Source: Gracilimonas sp040877545 (lineage in GTDB: Bacteria; Bacteroidota; Rhodothermia; Balneolales; Balneolaceae). From it: 25,900 nt of DNA. A program made the translations under genes and the position numbers. The notes under the pieces are model-generated. The model was not told the DNA's origin. It did not search any database and saw only the letters and a program-made list of their open reading frames with translations. The stretch lies in contig JBBDNN010000038.1 of NCBI GenBank assembly GCA_040877545.1, forward strand, positions 1-25,900. Direction: 5' to 3'. The first letter of the stretch is position 1; every line of letters begins with the position of its first letter. Below, in pieces: positions 14,307 through 23,296 of this stretch.

Positions 14307-16358
14307 GTGGGCGCATTGTTAAAGTTAACTCTACTTATTTTTGTTTTTTTATATATCCCGGCTGAAGTTGTGATGGCTCAACCTCAGGTGGTAGACAGTT
14401 TAAGAAATTCACTCCACTATGATGAGAGGGATTCTCTTGAGGCAGATACCAATACGGTTTTAACACTGATAAAAATTGCCGAATCTTTTCAAAGGGATGA
14501 GCCTGACAGTATCATCAAGTATGCCGCGAGTGCGTTTGAATTGGCAGAACGCATCAATTCTGTCAGTGGAATGGTAAGAGCAAACCAGCTTTTGGGTATT
14601 GTGTATTTTCGAAGAGGCGAATATAAAAAGGTGTATGAGCTGGGAAGTACATCTATCTCTTTATTAGGTTCATCAGGATATCAGGAAGAACGGGCCTCTC
14701 TAAATCATCTTATGGGTTTATTTCATGCCTCTCAGGGAAGTTACGAACGAGGCTTAAGCTATTTTTTTGAAGCAAGAAATTCATTTGAAGCTCTCGGTGA
14801 TGCTGACGGAGTTTTTCGAAGTTTGAATAATATAGGTGCCAGCTATAACAGGTTAGGAAATAATAGAGAAGCCCTGAATATTTTTTTGGAGTTAGATTCC
14901 TTAAATGCCCTTACAGCTGCTACTATTTCTATCCCTGTAAATCTGGGTATTAATTATTACGAACTGGAAGATTTTGAGAAAGCAGAACAAAACCTGATGC
15001 GGGTAATACGATTTGAAGACAAATCTTACGATAAACGGGCACTTGGACTCACAACCTTTAAACTTGGCGAGATTTATCGCGAGAGAAAACAATACAGTGA
15101 TGCCTTGAACTATTTCAATGAATCCATACAGATTTTTGACAGCCTTGATAATGAAATTGAAAAAGTTCAATCTTTGAATGGTATTGCCTTAACCTATCTC
15201 GAACTTCAGGAGTTAAAAAATGCAGAAGGGTATGCACAGCATGCTTTTAGTATCGCATCAACTGCCAATGCATTACCCGAAAAAAATATATCTTCTAAAA
15301 CACTGTTTGAGATTTATAGTGCACTTGGTAATCCCGAAAAAGCCCTGGATTACCATATGCTTCACAAAAGCTATTCCGACAGCCTGCATAATGATGAAGT
15401 AAGTAAGGCCGTAGGCCGACTTGAAGCCGAATATGAATATGAAAAGCTTGAGGAAAACTTAAGAACTCAACAGCAAGTAAAGAATCTTAGAAATGCAGAG
15501 CAGGTAGCAGACCGCACCTATATGTTAGTTATCGCAATAGCGTTGCTTATTATAGCTATTGTTATTTCTTCTTTCTTATATAGAAATTCCATGATTCGTA
15601 AAAGTGCTAATAATCTTCTTCAGGAAAAAAATAAAGAAATTGAACATCAGGCAGCGCGTTTGCATGAGATGAATGAAATTAAAGATCATCTGTTTTCAAT
15701 AATTTCTCATGATTTAAGAGGGCCTTTGAGTTCCTTATATGGTTTCATCACCCTGAACGAAATGAATGCACTTTCGAAACAGGATATGCAGAAACTGATA
15801 CCTGAGCTTGCCGATAAATTCAAATACACTTCAAACCTGCTAAACAACTTATTGAATTGGGCCAAAAGTCAGCTTAAAGGATATAAGGTAGTGCCGAAAA
15901 AATTTCAGATAAAGACCATAGCTCTGGAGACACAGAAATTGCTTGCCCAAAAAGCATCTGAAAAAAGTATAACAGTGGAAATAAATTTGGATGAAGTAGC
16001 CCCGGTTTATGCTGACAAGAGCATGATCGACCTTGTGCTGCTAAACTTTCTATCTAATGCTATAAAATTCACTCCAAATAACGGGCACATCAATTTAACT
16101 GCTACTGAGGGGGATGATTTTGTGAACGTGTGTATACAAGATAATGGTGTGGGTATTTCTGAGGAACATCTGGAGCAGTTGTTTAAAGAAACCAGTTTCT
16201 TCTCTACTGAAGGTACAAATGATGAAAAAGGAACTGGCCTTGGCCTTATGCTTTGTAAAGATTTCGTACAAAAAAACAAGGGCACTTTATGGGCTGAAAG
16301 TAAAATAAATGAAGGCAGCACCTTCTGTTTTACTTTACCAAAAGCAGAGAATAATTAA
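14307..16358 (+). CDS. TPR-containing sensor histidine kinase
   Basis: The product has 683 aa. A signal peptide (1-24, ending V-V-M-A-Q) leads to a periplasmic region of tetratricopeptide repeats (about 50-350). A coiled coil (about 365-400), one membrane helix (405-424) and a second short coiled coil (about 430-460) connect to the kinase. HisKA has phospho-acceptor H468 in SIISHDLRGPL. The ATPase part has the N box at 580-590 (NFLSNAIKF), G1 D-N-G-V-G at 612-616 and G2 GTGLGL at 642-647. The start is a GTG; the TTG at 14316 is an alternative. No response regulator is adjacent, so it is an orphan kinase here. The periplasmic TPR sensor is typical of Bacteroidota-like bacteria. Signal unknown. 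Confidence 0.9.
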   Translation: MGALLKLTLLIFVFLYIPAEVVMAQPQVVDSLRNSLHYDERDSLEADTNTVLTLIKIAESFQRDEPDSIIKYAASAFELAERINSVSGMVRANQLLGIVYFRRGEYKKVYELGSTSISLLGSSGYQEERASLNHLMGLFHASQGSYERGLSYFFEARNSFEALGDADGVFRSLNNIGASYNRLGNNREALNIFLELDSLNALTAATISIPVNLGINYYELEDFEKAEQNLMRVIRFEDKSYDKRALGLTTFKLGEIYRERKQYSDALNYFNESIQIFDSLDNEIEKVQSLNGIALTYLELQELKNAEGYAQHAFSIASTANALPEKNISSKTLFEIYSALGNPEKALDYHMLHKSYSDSLHNDEVSKAVGRLEAEYEYEKLEENLRTQQQVKNLRNAEQVADRTYMLVIAIALLIIAIVISSFLYRNSMIRKSANNLLQEKNKEIEHQAARLHEMNEIKDHLFSIISHDLRGPLSSLYGFITLNEMNALSKQDMQKLIPELADKFKYTSNLLNNLLNWAKSQLKGYKVVPKKFQIKTIALETQKLLAQKASEKSITVEINLDEVAPVYADKSMIDLVLLNFLSNAIKFTPNNGHINLTATEGDDFVNVCIQDNGVGISEEHLEQLFKETSFFSTEGTNDEKGTGLGLMLCKDFVQKNKGTLWAESKINEGSTFCFTLPKAENN

Positions 16359-16382
16359 TCGCCTGTGTGACAGCGGCGGCAG

Positions 16383-16853
16383 TCAAACCTGATAAACTTC
16401 AATAGCTTTAAATCCCGCACTTTTTTGAACCCATAATTCATTTTTCAAATAATCGGGAGCTACTTCGATGCTTCTGATTTCTTCCTGGGAGAAGAATTGT
16501 AATTTCTGAAGAATTTGTTCTTGATCTGAATGCTCCGGATCTGTTCCAAGCGACATTTTGCCTGTAGTTCGGTTCACCAAAAAATAGAATTCTATGGCAT
16601 GAAATGGAGGTTCAATCAACTCGTTTATATGTACTAGTTTTTCTACAGAAATTTTTAAACCGGTTTCTTCTTCAAATTCTCTAAGCAATGTTTCGCTAAG
16701 TGTTTCCCCAAAAGCCACTCCTCCGCCGGGTGCCAGCCATACCTCTTTATTTTTAACCGGAGATTTTAATTTTACGAGCAGGATTTTATTCTCTTCTATT
16801 AACAAGCCACACGAGCGTACTCTTGTTTTGCCGGTGTAAGCTTTCAGGCTCAT
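16383..16853 (-). CDS. Nudix hydrolase
   Basis: The product has 156 aa with a complete Nudix box at 44-66: G44, E50, R58-E59, E61-E62-E63 and G65, fitting G-x5-E-x7-R-E-U-x-E-E-x-G-U. Such enzymes hydrolyse nucleoside diphosphates linked to another group, using Mg2+ bound by the glutamates. The substrate cannot be predicted. The start overlaps the pyrG stop by four bases (ATGA), so it is co-translated with CTP synthase, suggesting a nucleotide-related role such as removal of unwanted nucleotides. Cytoplasmic. Confidence 0.9.
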   Translation of the reverse strand: MSLKAYTGKTRVRSCGLLIEENKILLVKLKSPVKNKEVWLAPGGGVAFGETLSETLLREFEEETGLKISVEKLVHINELIEPPFHAIEFYFLVNRTTGKMSLGTDPEHSDQEQILQKLQFFSQEEIRSIEVAPDYLKNELWVQKSAGFKAIEVYQV

Positions 16854-18511
16854 GAGTCTTTATCTGCCGTTACTTTCGTCTTTTTTAAGGGAGTGTATAG
16901 CTTAGCAGCTTTTGCGTATTTAAGGCTGGCTTTCACAAAATCCACAAAAAGGGGCTGTGGATTACTAACTGTACTTCGTAATTCGGGGTGAAATTGAACC
17001 CCCACAAACCATGGATGATCGGGTATTTCTACAATCTCCACCAAATCTCTCTCCGGATTAATACCTGCAAGCAGCATGCCATGTTCTGTTAGTTTATACC
17101 GTAAATTATTGTTCACTTCAAAACGATGGCGATGACGTTCATCTATAAGTTCCTGGCCGTAAGCCTGGTAAGACTTGGATTTTTTATCGAGTTTGCACGC
17201 ATACTTACCAAGCCGCATAGTGCCACCCATATTTTCGAGATTCTTTTGATCGTGCATAATATCAATGATAGGATATTCTGTCTCTTCCTCGAACTCTGTA
17301 CTGTTAGCATCATCCCAGCCGCAAACATCCCGTGCATATTCTATAACAGCACATTGCATTCCAAGACAGATTCCAAAGAAGGGGATTTCTTTCACACGGG
17401 CATGTTCAACAGCGGCCAGTTTTCCTGAGATTCCTCTCCCGCCAAAGCCGGGGGCTACCAAAATACCTGAAACTCCTTTCAGTTCTTCGGCTACATTTTC
17501 TTTGGTAAGATTATCTGATTGAACCCAAATCACTTCCACTTTGCAGCCATTTACAGCACCACCATGAATAAAGGCTTCTGCAATCGACTTATAGGAGTCG
17601 TGATGTTCTACATATTTGCCAACCAGTGCAATTTTAATTGAGCCAGACGGATTACAAACAGCTTCCACAAAACCAATCCAATTATCGAGGTTAGGGCTAG
17701 TGGTTTTAAGCTTTAATTTTTCAATTACCCGTGCATCCAAACCTTCTTCCTGCATTAACAACGGAACTTCATAAATGCTCTCGGCATCCCGAGACTCTAT
17801 CACATCTTCTATTTCAACATTACAAAATTGAGCTACTTTTCTACGTATGGATTCATCCAATGGATATTCTGACCGGCAAACTAAAATATCGGGTTGTAAC
17901 CCGCTTTCAGAAAGAGTTTTCACGGAATGTTGTGTCGGCTTTGTTTTCAATTCACCTGCTGCGGCTAGATAGGGAACTAAAGTCAGGTGAATGGAAAGTG
18001 TGTTTGATCGGCCAACATTATATCTCAACTGCCGAACTGCTTCAATATATGGCAGGCTTTCGATATCGCCAACAGTTCCACCAATTTCAATGAGAACCAC
18101 ATCATAATTTCCAGACTGGCCAAGTTTTAACACATGGGATTGAATCTCATCTGTTATGTGAGGAATCACCTGAACAGTTTTTCCAAGGTAAGCTCCTTGT
18201 CGCTCTTTGTTAATTACATCATGGTAAACACGGCCGGTAGTCACATTGTTTTCCTGCGAGGTAGTGATATCTAAAAATCGTTCGTAATGCCCAAGGTCGA
18301 GATCAGTTTCAGCGCCATCATCGGTTACAAACACTTCGCCATGTTCGTAAGGATTCATGGTTCCGGGATCCACATTTATGTAGGGGTCGAGTTTTTGGAT
18401 AGTAACCTTTAGGCCCTGGGCAACGAGTAAACGACCAAGAGAAGCACAGATGATACCTTTACCGAGAGATGACGTTACTCCTCCGGTTACAAAAATATAC
18501 TTGGTAGACAT
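16850..18511 (-). CDS. pyrG: CTP synthase
   Basis: It aminates UTP to CTP using glutamine and ATP. The length, 553 aa, is normal. The synthase domain starts with KYIFVTGGVTSSLGKG (4-19), including the P-loop, and contains DPYINVDPGTM (42-52) and IEIGGTVGDIES (141-152). The class I glutamine amidotransferase domain starts near 290, with nucleophile C382 in GICLGMQ and partners H508 and E510 in QFHPEL. No attenuation-like C-tract is seen at the start. It is the first gene of pyrG-nudix on the minus strand. Confidence 0.97.
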   Translation of the reverse strand: MSTKYIFVTGGVTSSLGKGIICASLGRLLVAQGLKVTIQKLDPYINVDPGTMNPYEHGEVFVTDDGAETDLDLGHYERFLDITTSQENNVTTGRVYHDVINKERQGAYLGKTVQVIPHITDEIQSHVLKLGQSGNYDVVLIEIGGTVGDIESLPYIEAVRQLRYNVGRSNTLSIHLTLVPYLAAAGELKTKPTQHSVKTLSESGLQPDILVCRSEYPLDESIRRKVAQFCNVEIEDVIESRDAESIYEVPLLMQEEGLDARVIEKLKLKTTSPNLDNWIGFVEAVCNPSGSIKIALVGKYVEHHDSYKSIAEAFIHGGAVNGCKVEVIWVQSDNLTKENVAEELKGVSGILVAPGFGGRGISGKLAAVEHARVKEIPFFGICLGMQCAVIEYARDVCGWDDANSTEFEEETEYPIIDIMHDQKNLENMGGTMRLGKYACKLDKKSKSYQAYGQELIDERHRHRFEVNNNLRYKLTEHGMLLAGINPERDLVEIVEIPDHPWFVGVQFHPELRSTVSNPQPLFVDFVKASLKYAKAAKLYTPLKKTKVTADKDS

Positions 18512-18552
18512 GGGGAAGTGAATGTAGTTGATGGATGTAAAATATAGGAGGT

Positions 18553-18580
18553 TCGCTTTCGCTATTCAATGTGAAAGCGA
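18553..18580. other. Hairpin between pyrG and the phosphodiesterase gene
   Basis: TCGCTTTC (18553-18560) pairs with GAAAGCGA (18573-18580) over a 12-base loop. It follows the phosphodiesterase stop on the minus strand but has no T-tract on that side. It could be a weak terminator or part of the pyrG leader; I cannot decide. Confidence 0.35.
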
Positions 18581-18587
18581 GAAAAAG

Positions 18588-19469
18588 TCACTTAGTTTCC
18601 CACAACTTATCCACAACCATTTTCAGCACATCCGGTTTATCGGAAAAAATCCCGCTTACACCACTTTCTATCAGCTTCTGCATATCCTTTTCTTTATTCA
18701 CCGTATATACAAAAACCGGTATTTTATGCGCGGAAACATCCTTAATCCACTTTTTGGATAATTTTCTGTAATTGCAGTTGAAAGCATTTGCATTAAAAAT
18801 ATCTAATAAAACAGATGGGAGTTTTCTGGCTGCCTGTCTGCGATCATATAACAAGGCTAAAGGGATGTCCACATCCAACTCACGAAGATGAGATATAGCC
18901 CGGTAATCAAAACTCGAGAAGATTACATGTTCCTCCATGCCATATTTCTTAACAAGCTCCAGGCTTCTTTCTTCAATTCCGGAAAAGGTGTTTTTAGTAA
19001 CAGCTTCTGTTTTGATTTCTATATTCAATGCAATTTTATCTTTAGCAAAAATCAAAACCTCTTCGAGTGTTGGAATTTTCTCGCTTGTAAAAGATGCATC
19101 GAACCAAGAACCTGCATCAAGCTCTTTAAGTTGCTCAAGTGTGAAATCTACCACCCGTCCTTTTCGATTTGTGGTTCTTCCCAGTTTTTCATCATGAATA
19201 ACTACTATCTCTCCATCTTTACTTAGTGTGATATCCAGCTCAATCATTTCAGCTCCCAACTCATAGGCAGCTTTAAAGGCTGACATGGTATTTTCCGGGT
19301 AATAAGCACTTGCTCCTCGATGGGCTATCACAACAAAATTATCGCCGTTATCGGAATATAGTTGTACGGGTAAAGGTTTATCCGATAATGGTTGGCTATG
19401 CATCAAGCGGGGAATAAGAATTAAAAATCCGGAAACAAGGGTGAGTAAATAATATCTATTTATCATCAT
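18588..19469 (-). CDS. Glycerophosphodiester phosphodiesterase, exported
   Basis: It cleaves glycerophosphodiesters to sn-glycerol 3-phosphate and an alcohol. The protein has 293 aa with a signal peptide (about 1-25, M-H-S-Q end). The TIM-barrel catalytic set is complete: H50-R51 in AHRGAS, P58-E59-N60, metal ligands E77 and D79 in MIELDI, and H92 in VIHDE. IPTLEEVL and LNIEIKT are further family blocks. Probably periplasmic, in phospholipid recycling. A second ATG follows the first immediately; either start gives the same signal peptide. The GDPD residue Q/S-D-K-P at the C-terminal end is also typical. Confidence 0.92.
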   Translation of the reverse strand: MMINRYYLLTLVSGFLILIPRLMHSQPLSDKPLPVQLYSDNGDNFVVIAHRGASAYYPENTMSAFKAAYELGAEMIELDITLSKDGEIVVIHDEKLGRTTNRKGRVVDFTLEQLKELDAGSWFDASFTSEKIPTLEEVLIFAKDKIALNIEIKTEAVTKNTFSGIEERSLELVKKYGMEEHVIFSSFDYRAISHLRELDVDIPLALLYDRRQAARKLPSVLLDIFNANAFNCNYRKLSKKWIKDVSAHKIPVFVYTVNKEKDMQKLIESGVSGIFSDKPDVLKMVVDKLWETK

Positions 19470-19570
19470 TCAAAACCAATTAATTCATCCCTGATATAGA
19501 TACAGTTTTATATATCAAGATGCATTCTCAAGGAGGATGATGTACCGGATTAAGTCTTATTAGTTCTAAG

Positions 19571-19921
19571 TTAGTTCTGAGAATTTATTACCCGTTTAAT
19601 GGCTCGGTGCAAGAGGGAATCGAAAACACCAGCATGGGAAAAAATGTAATAAATAAAATATAGACCAATCATTGTTGTTATACTTCCGAACACAGTCATA
19701 ATTGTTGCCAGCCACAGGGGCTGAATACTACTTATGAGTGAAAGCGCTACCACACAGGTGCCTAAAAATATCTGTGATAACGCAGAAATAAAGTGCACTC
19801 CATTTATAGAGTGAACTCTCTCCATAAATATGGAAATACCGGAAGTTCTTTGATCAATACTACTTAACTGCTTTATCTCATCGCTAATTAAAGAACTTTT
19901 ATTTTTTTCTTCTTCAAACAT
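19571..19921 (-). CDS. Small two-TM membrane protein, unrecognised
   Basis: The protein has 116 aa. The N-terminal 35 residues are polar and charged, followed by an amphipathic segment and two hydrophobic helices (about 43-65 and 70-95). The C-terminus is short and basic (H-R-A-I-K-R-V), so the tail is probably cytoplasmic. I do not recognise a family. An AAGG lies two bases before the ATG, too close to be a normal ribosome site. It is divergent from the methyltransferase at 19998 and not obviously in an operon with the phosphodiesterase, about 100 bp downstream. Confidence 0.55.
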   Translation of the reverse strand: MFEEEKNKSSLISDEIKQLSSIDQRTSGISIFMERVHSINGVHFISALSQIFLGTCVVALSLISSIQPLWLATIMTVFGSITTMIGLYFIYYIFSHAGVFDSLLHRAIKRVINSQN

Positions 19922-19997
19922 GTCCTTACTTTTTTAGCTAACCTTTTTTTTAGCGTACATTTATTATAATGAAAGTACCTATACTTTAAAATTATTT

Positions 19998-20750
19998 ATG
20001 TCAAAAACTGAAAACTTTTTCATCTATGGCCGAAATCCTGTAGAAGAAATTTTAAAAAACCGACCTGCTGAAGTAAATAAAATATTTGTCAAAAATAATC
20101 TCAAGCTCAGTACTTATCAAAAAATCAATGAACTTGCTCTTGAAAACGGTGTTCCTTTAGTTAAGGTTCCCGGACAAAAAATTTATAACCTTGTTGGAAG
20201 AGTAAATGACCAAGGATTTGTTGCACAATTAAGTGCGGCCAAATACACCGACTTCTTTGATTGGGTGCAGGATCTTTACCTTTCTGAAAATCCAGCCGTT
20301 CTTTTGCTGCAGGGAATTGAAGACCCACATAACTTTGGCGCCATTTTACGATCAGCGGCCGCTGCTGGAATTAGCGCTGTCATAATTCCAGCACAAAATC
20401 AGGCGCCGGTAAATGCCACCGTTTTTAAAACATCGGCCGGTACTGCCGGGAGAATCCCTATAATTCGTGTTCACGATTTAAACCAGGGTATTAAAGATTT
20501 AAAAGCTGCCGGTTTTTCTATCATCGGTTTAGAGGGAAATGCACCGGAGAGTTTATGGAAAGTAGAAATGCAAAAACCCATTGCTTTTTTAATCGGAAAT
20601 GAAAGTGAGGGAATAAGTTCAGATAATCTAAAAAAATGTGACGCTCTTGCCAGCCTGCCTATGCAAAATAATGTAGAGTCGTTAAACGCATCAGTTACAG
20701 CTGCGCTTGTCTCTTACGAATGGCAAAGAAGAAAATTCACTGATACTTAA
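19998..20750 (+). CDS. rlmB: TrmH/SpoU-family rRNA 2'-O-methyltransferase, RlmB-like
   Basis: It is predicted to methylate the 2'-O of a guanosine in 23S rRNA (G2251 in E. coli). The product is 250 aa. An N-terminal L7Ae-like RNA-binding part (IYGRNPVEEIL at 9-19) precedes the SPOUT knot domain with motif 1 DPHNFGAILRSA (109-120), motif 2 IGNESEGI (199-206) and motif 3 SLNASVTAAL (228-237). E202 and N230 are in the knot that binds S-adenosylmethionine. The IYGRNPVxE start is typical of RlmB rather than TrmH, though other SpoU members cannot be excluded. It shares a terminator with ndk. Confidence 0.92.
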   Translation: MSKTENFFIYGRNPVEEILKNRPAEVNKIFVKNNLKLSTYQKINELALENGVPLVKVPGQKIYNLVGRVNDQGFVAQLSAAKYTDFFDWVQDLYLSENPAVLLLQGIEDPHNFGAILRSAAAAGISAVIIPAQNQAPVNATVFKTSAGTAGRIPIIRVHDLNQGIKDLKAAGFSIIGLEGNAPESLWKVEMQKPIAFLIGNESEGISSDNLKKCDALASLPMQNNVESLNASVTAALVSYEWQRRKFTDT

Positions 20751-20781
20751 GAATTAATTTTAGCCGGGTGTGTGAAATATA

Positions 20782-20816
20782 AAAAGCCCGACAGAATTTA
20801 TGTCAGCCGGGCTTTT
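20782..20816. terminator. Bidirectional terminator between rlmB and ndk
   Basis: AAAAGCCCG (20782-20790) pairs with CGGGCTTTT (20808-20816), and GACA pairs with TGTC inside it. The T-runs at both ends fit rho-independent termination on both strands between two convergent genes. Confidence 0.85.
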
Positions 20817-20833
20817 AAAAGATGAGGATTTAT

Positions 20834-21265
20834 TTAAGACTGGTTCGCCACAACTTCTGAATCTGAGAAAAAATAAGATGCTTCTATTTTACCATTTTCT
20901 ACTGAATCGGAACCGTGAATAATATTTTCCCCCAAACTGTCAGCAAAGTCTGCACGAATTGTGCCCGCTTCAGCTTCTTCAGGATTTGTTGCGCCTATAA
21001 AAATTCGAAAGTCTTCTACAGCGTTTTCTTTTTCCAACAACATTGGAACACAGGCGCCACTGCTCATAAACTCACACAATTCACCATAAAAAGGCCGCTC
21101 TTTATGTACAGCGTAAAAACCTCCGGCTGTTGCTTCGGTTAACCTGGTCATTTTCATTGCAAGAATGGTGAATCCAGCTTCCTGAATCCTTTTTGTAACT
21201 TCTCCGATAAGGCCTTTGCGAACACAATCGGGTTTTAAAATAGTCAATGTTTTTTCTTTAGCCAT
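20834..21265 (-). CDS. ndk: Nucleoside diphosphate kinase
   Basis: It transfers the terminal phosphate between nucleoside triphosphates and diphosphates by a phosphohistidine. The length, 143 aa, is standard. K11 in TILKPD and the phosphorylated H117 in NIIHGSDS are present, with RADF (104-107) binding the nucleotide. The C-terminal tail is slightly longer and acidic-polar. It is monocistronic on the minus strand with the shared terminator downstream. Confidence 0.97.
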   Translation of the reverse strand: MAKEKTLTILKPDCVRKGLIGEVTKRIQEAGFTILAMKMTRLTEATAGGFYAVHKERPFYGELCEFMSSGACVPMLLEKENAVEDFRIFIGATNPEEAEAGTIRADFADSLGENIIHGSDSVENGKIEASYFFSDSEVVANQS

Positions 21266-21388
21266 TATTAGGTTTTATTATATTATTTGTAACATTTGGT
21301 ACTACAGATTCTCTATTTATAAAAGATACGATTTCAAGCAGCAAGATTCGAACCTTACTAAAAAATCAAGCGCCACATCAGGTGTAGA

Positions 21389-23236
21389 ATGAAGGAAGGA
21401 CAAAACCAAACATATCATTTTCAATTTGTTTTGAAATCTAGTGCGGCAAAGCTATGGCCTTTTGTCTCTGACACCAATAGAATTTTTAGAATTCTTGGAG
21501 CTTCCTCTATTCATTTAACAGCTCTCTCCAGGAGTACAGAAAAGGGATTTCTTGAGATCAGCCATAGTAAGATCAGGTCGTATATGGTGTGGCAGGAAGA
21601 ACCTTATGTTTGGGAAAAACCCTACAGATATGCCGTAGTTCGGCATTATAAGCTGGGATTTCTTAAAACACTGCAAATAAAAGTTGAGTTGCGTTCTATT
21701 CTGAATAACACAGAAGTAAACGTGAGAATACAGGCCAAGCCTTCTAAGGCGGTTTTTGCCTACTTCTTAAAGTTTTATATAGAAAACATTATAAAAAGAC
21801 GGCTACATAAATTACTTAGTCGAATAGATGAAAGTGTGGTTTTGGCTATTAAGCCTTATGAGAATTCATCACCAAAAAAATTAGTAAGAGGCAGTGATAG
21901 AAAGCTAAAGAAAGTACAAGCTAAACTTACGAAACACACAAAGCGGCAACGAATTGTAAACCGGTTAATAGAACTTCTAAAAAAAGCTGAAGATGAAGAT
22001 CTTGAACGTATCCATCCTTATGCACTCGCAGAATATTGGGGTGAAAAAAAATATTCAGTACTGAATGTTTTTCTGCATGCTGCTAAATTTGATTTATTAG
22101 ATTTCAGCTGGGATGTTTGCTGCCCCACATGTAAATCTCCCAAACACAATTTTCGGAAACTCAGAGAAGCACGTATCAATTTATTTTGTGAGGACTGTGA
22201 TGCGGATTACATAATGGATTTCAACCGGAATACACACCTTGTGTTTAAGCCTCATCCATTAATCAGGAAAATATCAGACAAAAAATATTGCCTGGGTGGA
22301 CCAAACTCCAAACCTCATAGAGTCATTCAACAATTTCTGGGGGTGGGGAATGACCGGTATCTCCAGGTGAAACTGGAAGAAGGGTCTTATGTATTCCGAA
22401 CTTATGAGCAAGAAGGCCATTTAACTTTGCATGTTCGTGAAGATGGGACGGATAATGTCACCCTTTATATAACTGATGAGGATTTTAACGGGCAGGAAAT
22501 TACCATTTCAAAAAAGCCCAACCTGGTTATCAGTAATCGCTCTTCAAACCAAACAGTTTGTTTTGTGGATAAACTGAATTGGAAGCAGGAAGCAATATAT
22601 GCAAGCGAAGTTAGCTCTTCATTAGATTTCAGAAATCTCTTCTCCCGCGAAACCCTTAAAGAAAGCAGTAAAATAAAAGCATCCGGAGTAACTATGCTAT
22701 TTACTGATTTGATGAACTCAACCGAGTTATATGTTCAGGAAGGGGATGAATCTGCAATTGGCCGGGTGATGAGTCACTTTAAGATCATTCAACAAATAGT
22801 AGCCGAAGAACGCGGTGGTATTGTAAAAACCATTGGTGACTCGGTTATGGCTGTGTTTCGCGAACCTGCTTCTGCTTTAAAAGCAGTGCAACGAATTCAG
22901 CAAATTTTTACCACTTCAACCGCTATGGGTGATTCCTTTAAGTTGAAAGCAGGGATTCATTTTGGTGATTGTACTGCGGTTAACTTGAATGGCCGTATCG
23001 ATTATTTTGGAACCACCGTTAATATTGCCTCCAGATTAGTGGATGTGGCCTCGGAAAAGGAGATCATGGTTTCAGAGGCCGTCTTCAATCATCCAGATGT
23101 TCAGCTTTTCCTGAATCTACACTCGAATACCTTTTTTGTCAAAGAGAGCCAAAAAGAACTAAAAGGTTTTGAGGACGAAGAATTTAAAGTAAAGCAGATC
23201 AAAATGGAACGCCCTCCCATGCGCCTGGTTATTTAA
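21389..23236 (+). CDS. Class III nucleotide cyclase with SRPBCC and DUF5939 domains
   Basis: The soluble 615-aa protein has no membrane segment. Residues 1-150 look like an SRPBCC/START-like ligand-binding fold. Residues 185-420 resemble DUF5939, with a zinc-ribbon-like CC..C (244-248) and C..C (267-270) and the LDFRNLFSRETL end that precedes the cyclase domain in this family. The cyclase (about 432-580) has metal ligands D440 in FTDL and D484 in KTIGDS, K480, and N545 and R549 in GTTVNIASR. It should make cAMP or cGMP; the choice cannot be fixed by eye. A weak AGGTG lies before the ATG. No cNMP-binding effector is next to it. Confidence 0.88.
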   Translation: MKEGQNQTYHFQFVLKSSAAKLWPFVSDTNRIFRILGASSIHLTALSRSTEKGFLEISHSKIRSYMVWQEEPYVWEKPYRYAVVRHYKLGFLKTLQIKVELRSILNNTEVNVRIQAKPSKAVFAYFLKFYIENIIKRRLHKLLSRIDESVVLAIKPYENSSPKKLVRGSDRKLKKVQAKLTKHTKRQRIVNRLIELLKKAEDEDLERIHPYALAEYWGEKKYSVLNVFLHAAKFDLLDFSWDVCCPTCKSPKHNFRKLREARINLFCEDCDADYIMDFNRNTHLVFKPHPLIRKISDKKYCLGGPNSKPHRVIQQFLGVGNDRYLQVKLEEGSYVFRTYEQEGHLTLHVREDGTDNVTLYITDEDFNGQEITISKKPNLVISNRSSNQTVCFVDKLNWKQEAIYASEVSSSLDFRNLFSRETLKESSKIKASGVTMLFTDLMNSTELYVQEGDESAIGRVMSHFKIIQQIVAEERGGIVKTIGDSVMAVFREPASALKAVQRIQQIFTTSTAMGDSFKLKAGIHFGDCTAVNLNGRIDYFGTTVNIASRLVDVASEKEIMVSEAVFNHPDVQLFLNLHSNTFFVKESQKELKGFEDEEFKVKQIKMERPPMRLVI

Positions 23237-23296
23237 CATTTCTTTTTAAAATTGCTTTGGGCTTTGCATCTTTGAGCTAATTACTCACTCATAACT

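Noticed and set aside
21344..21354. AGATTCGAACC, resembling a tRNA T-loop on the minus strand
   Set aside because: The flanking bases do not form a T-stem or acceptor stem and no anticodon arm is present upstream; probably chance, at best a tiny remnant.
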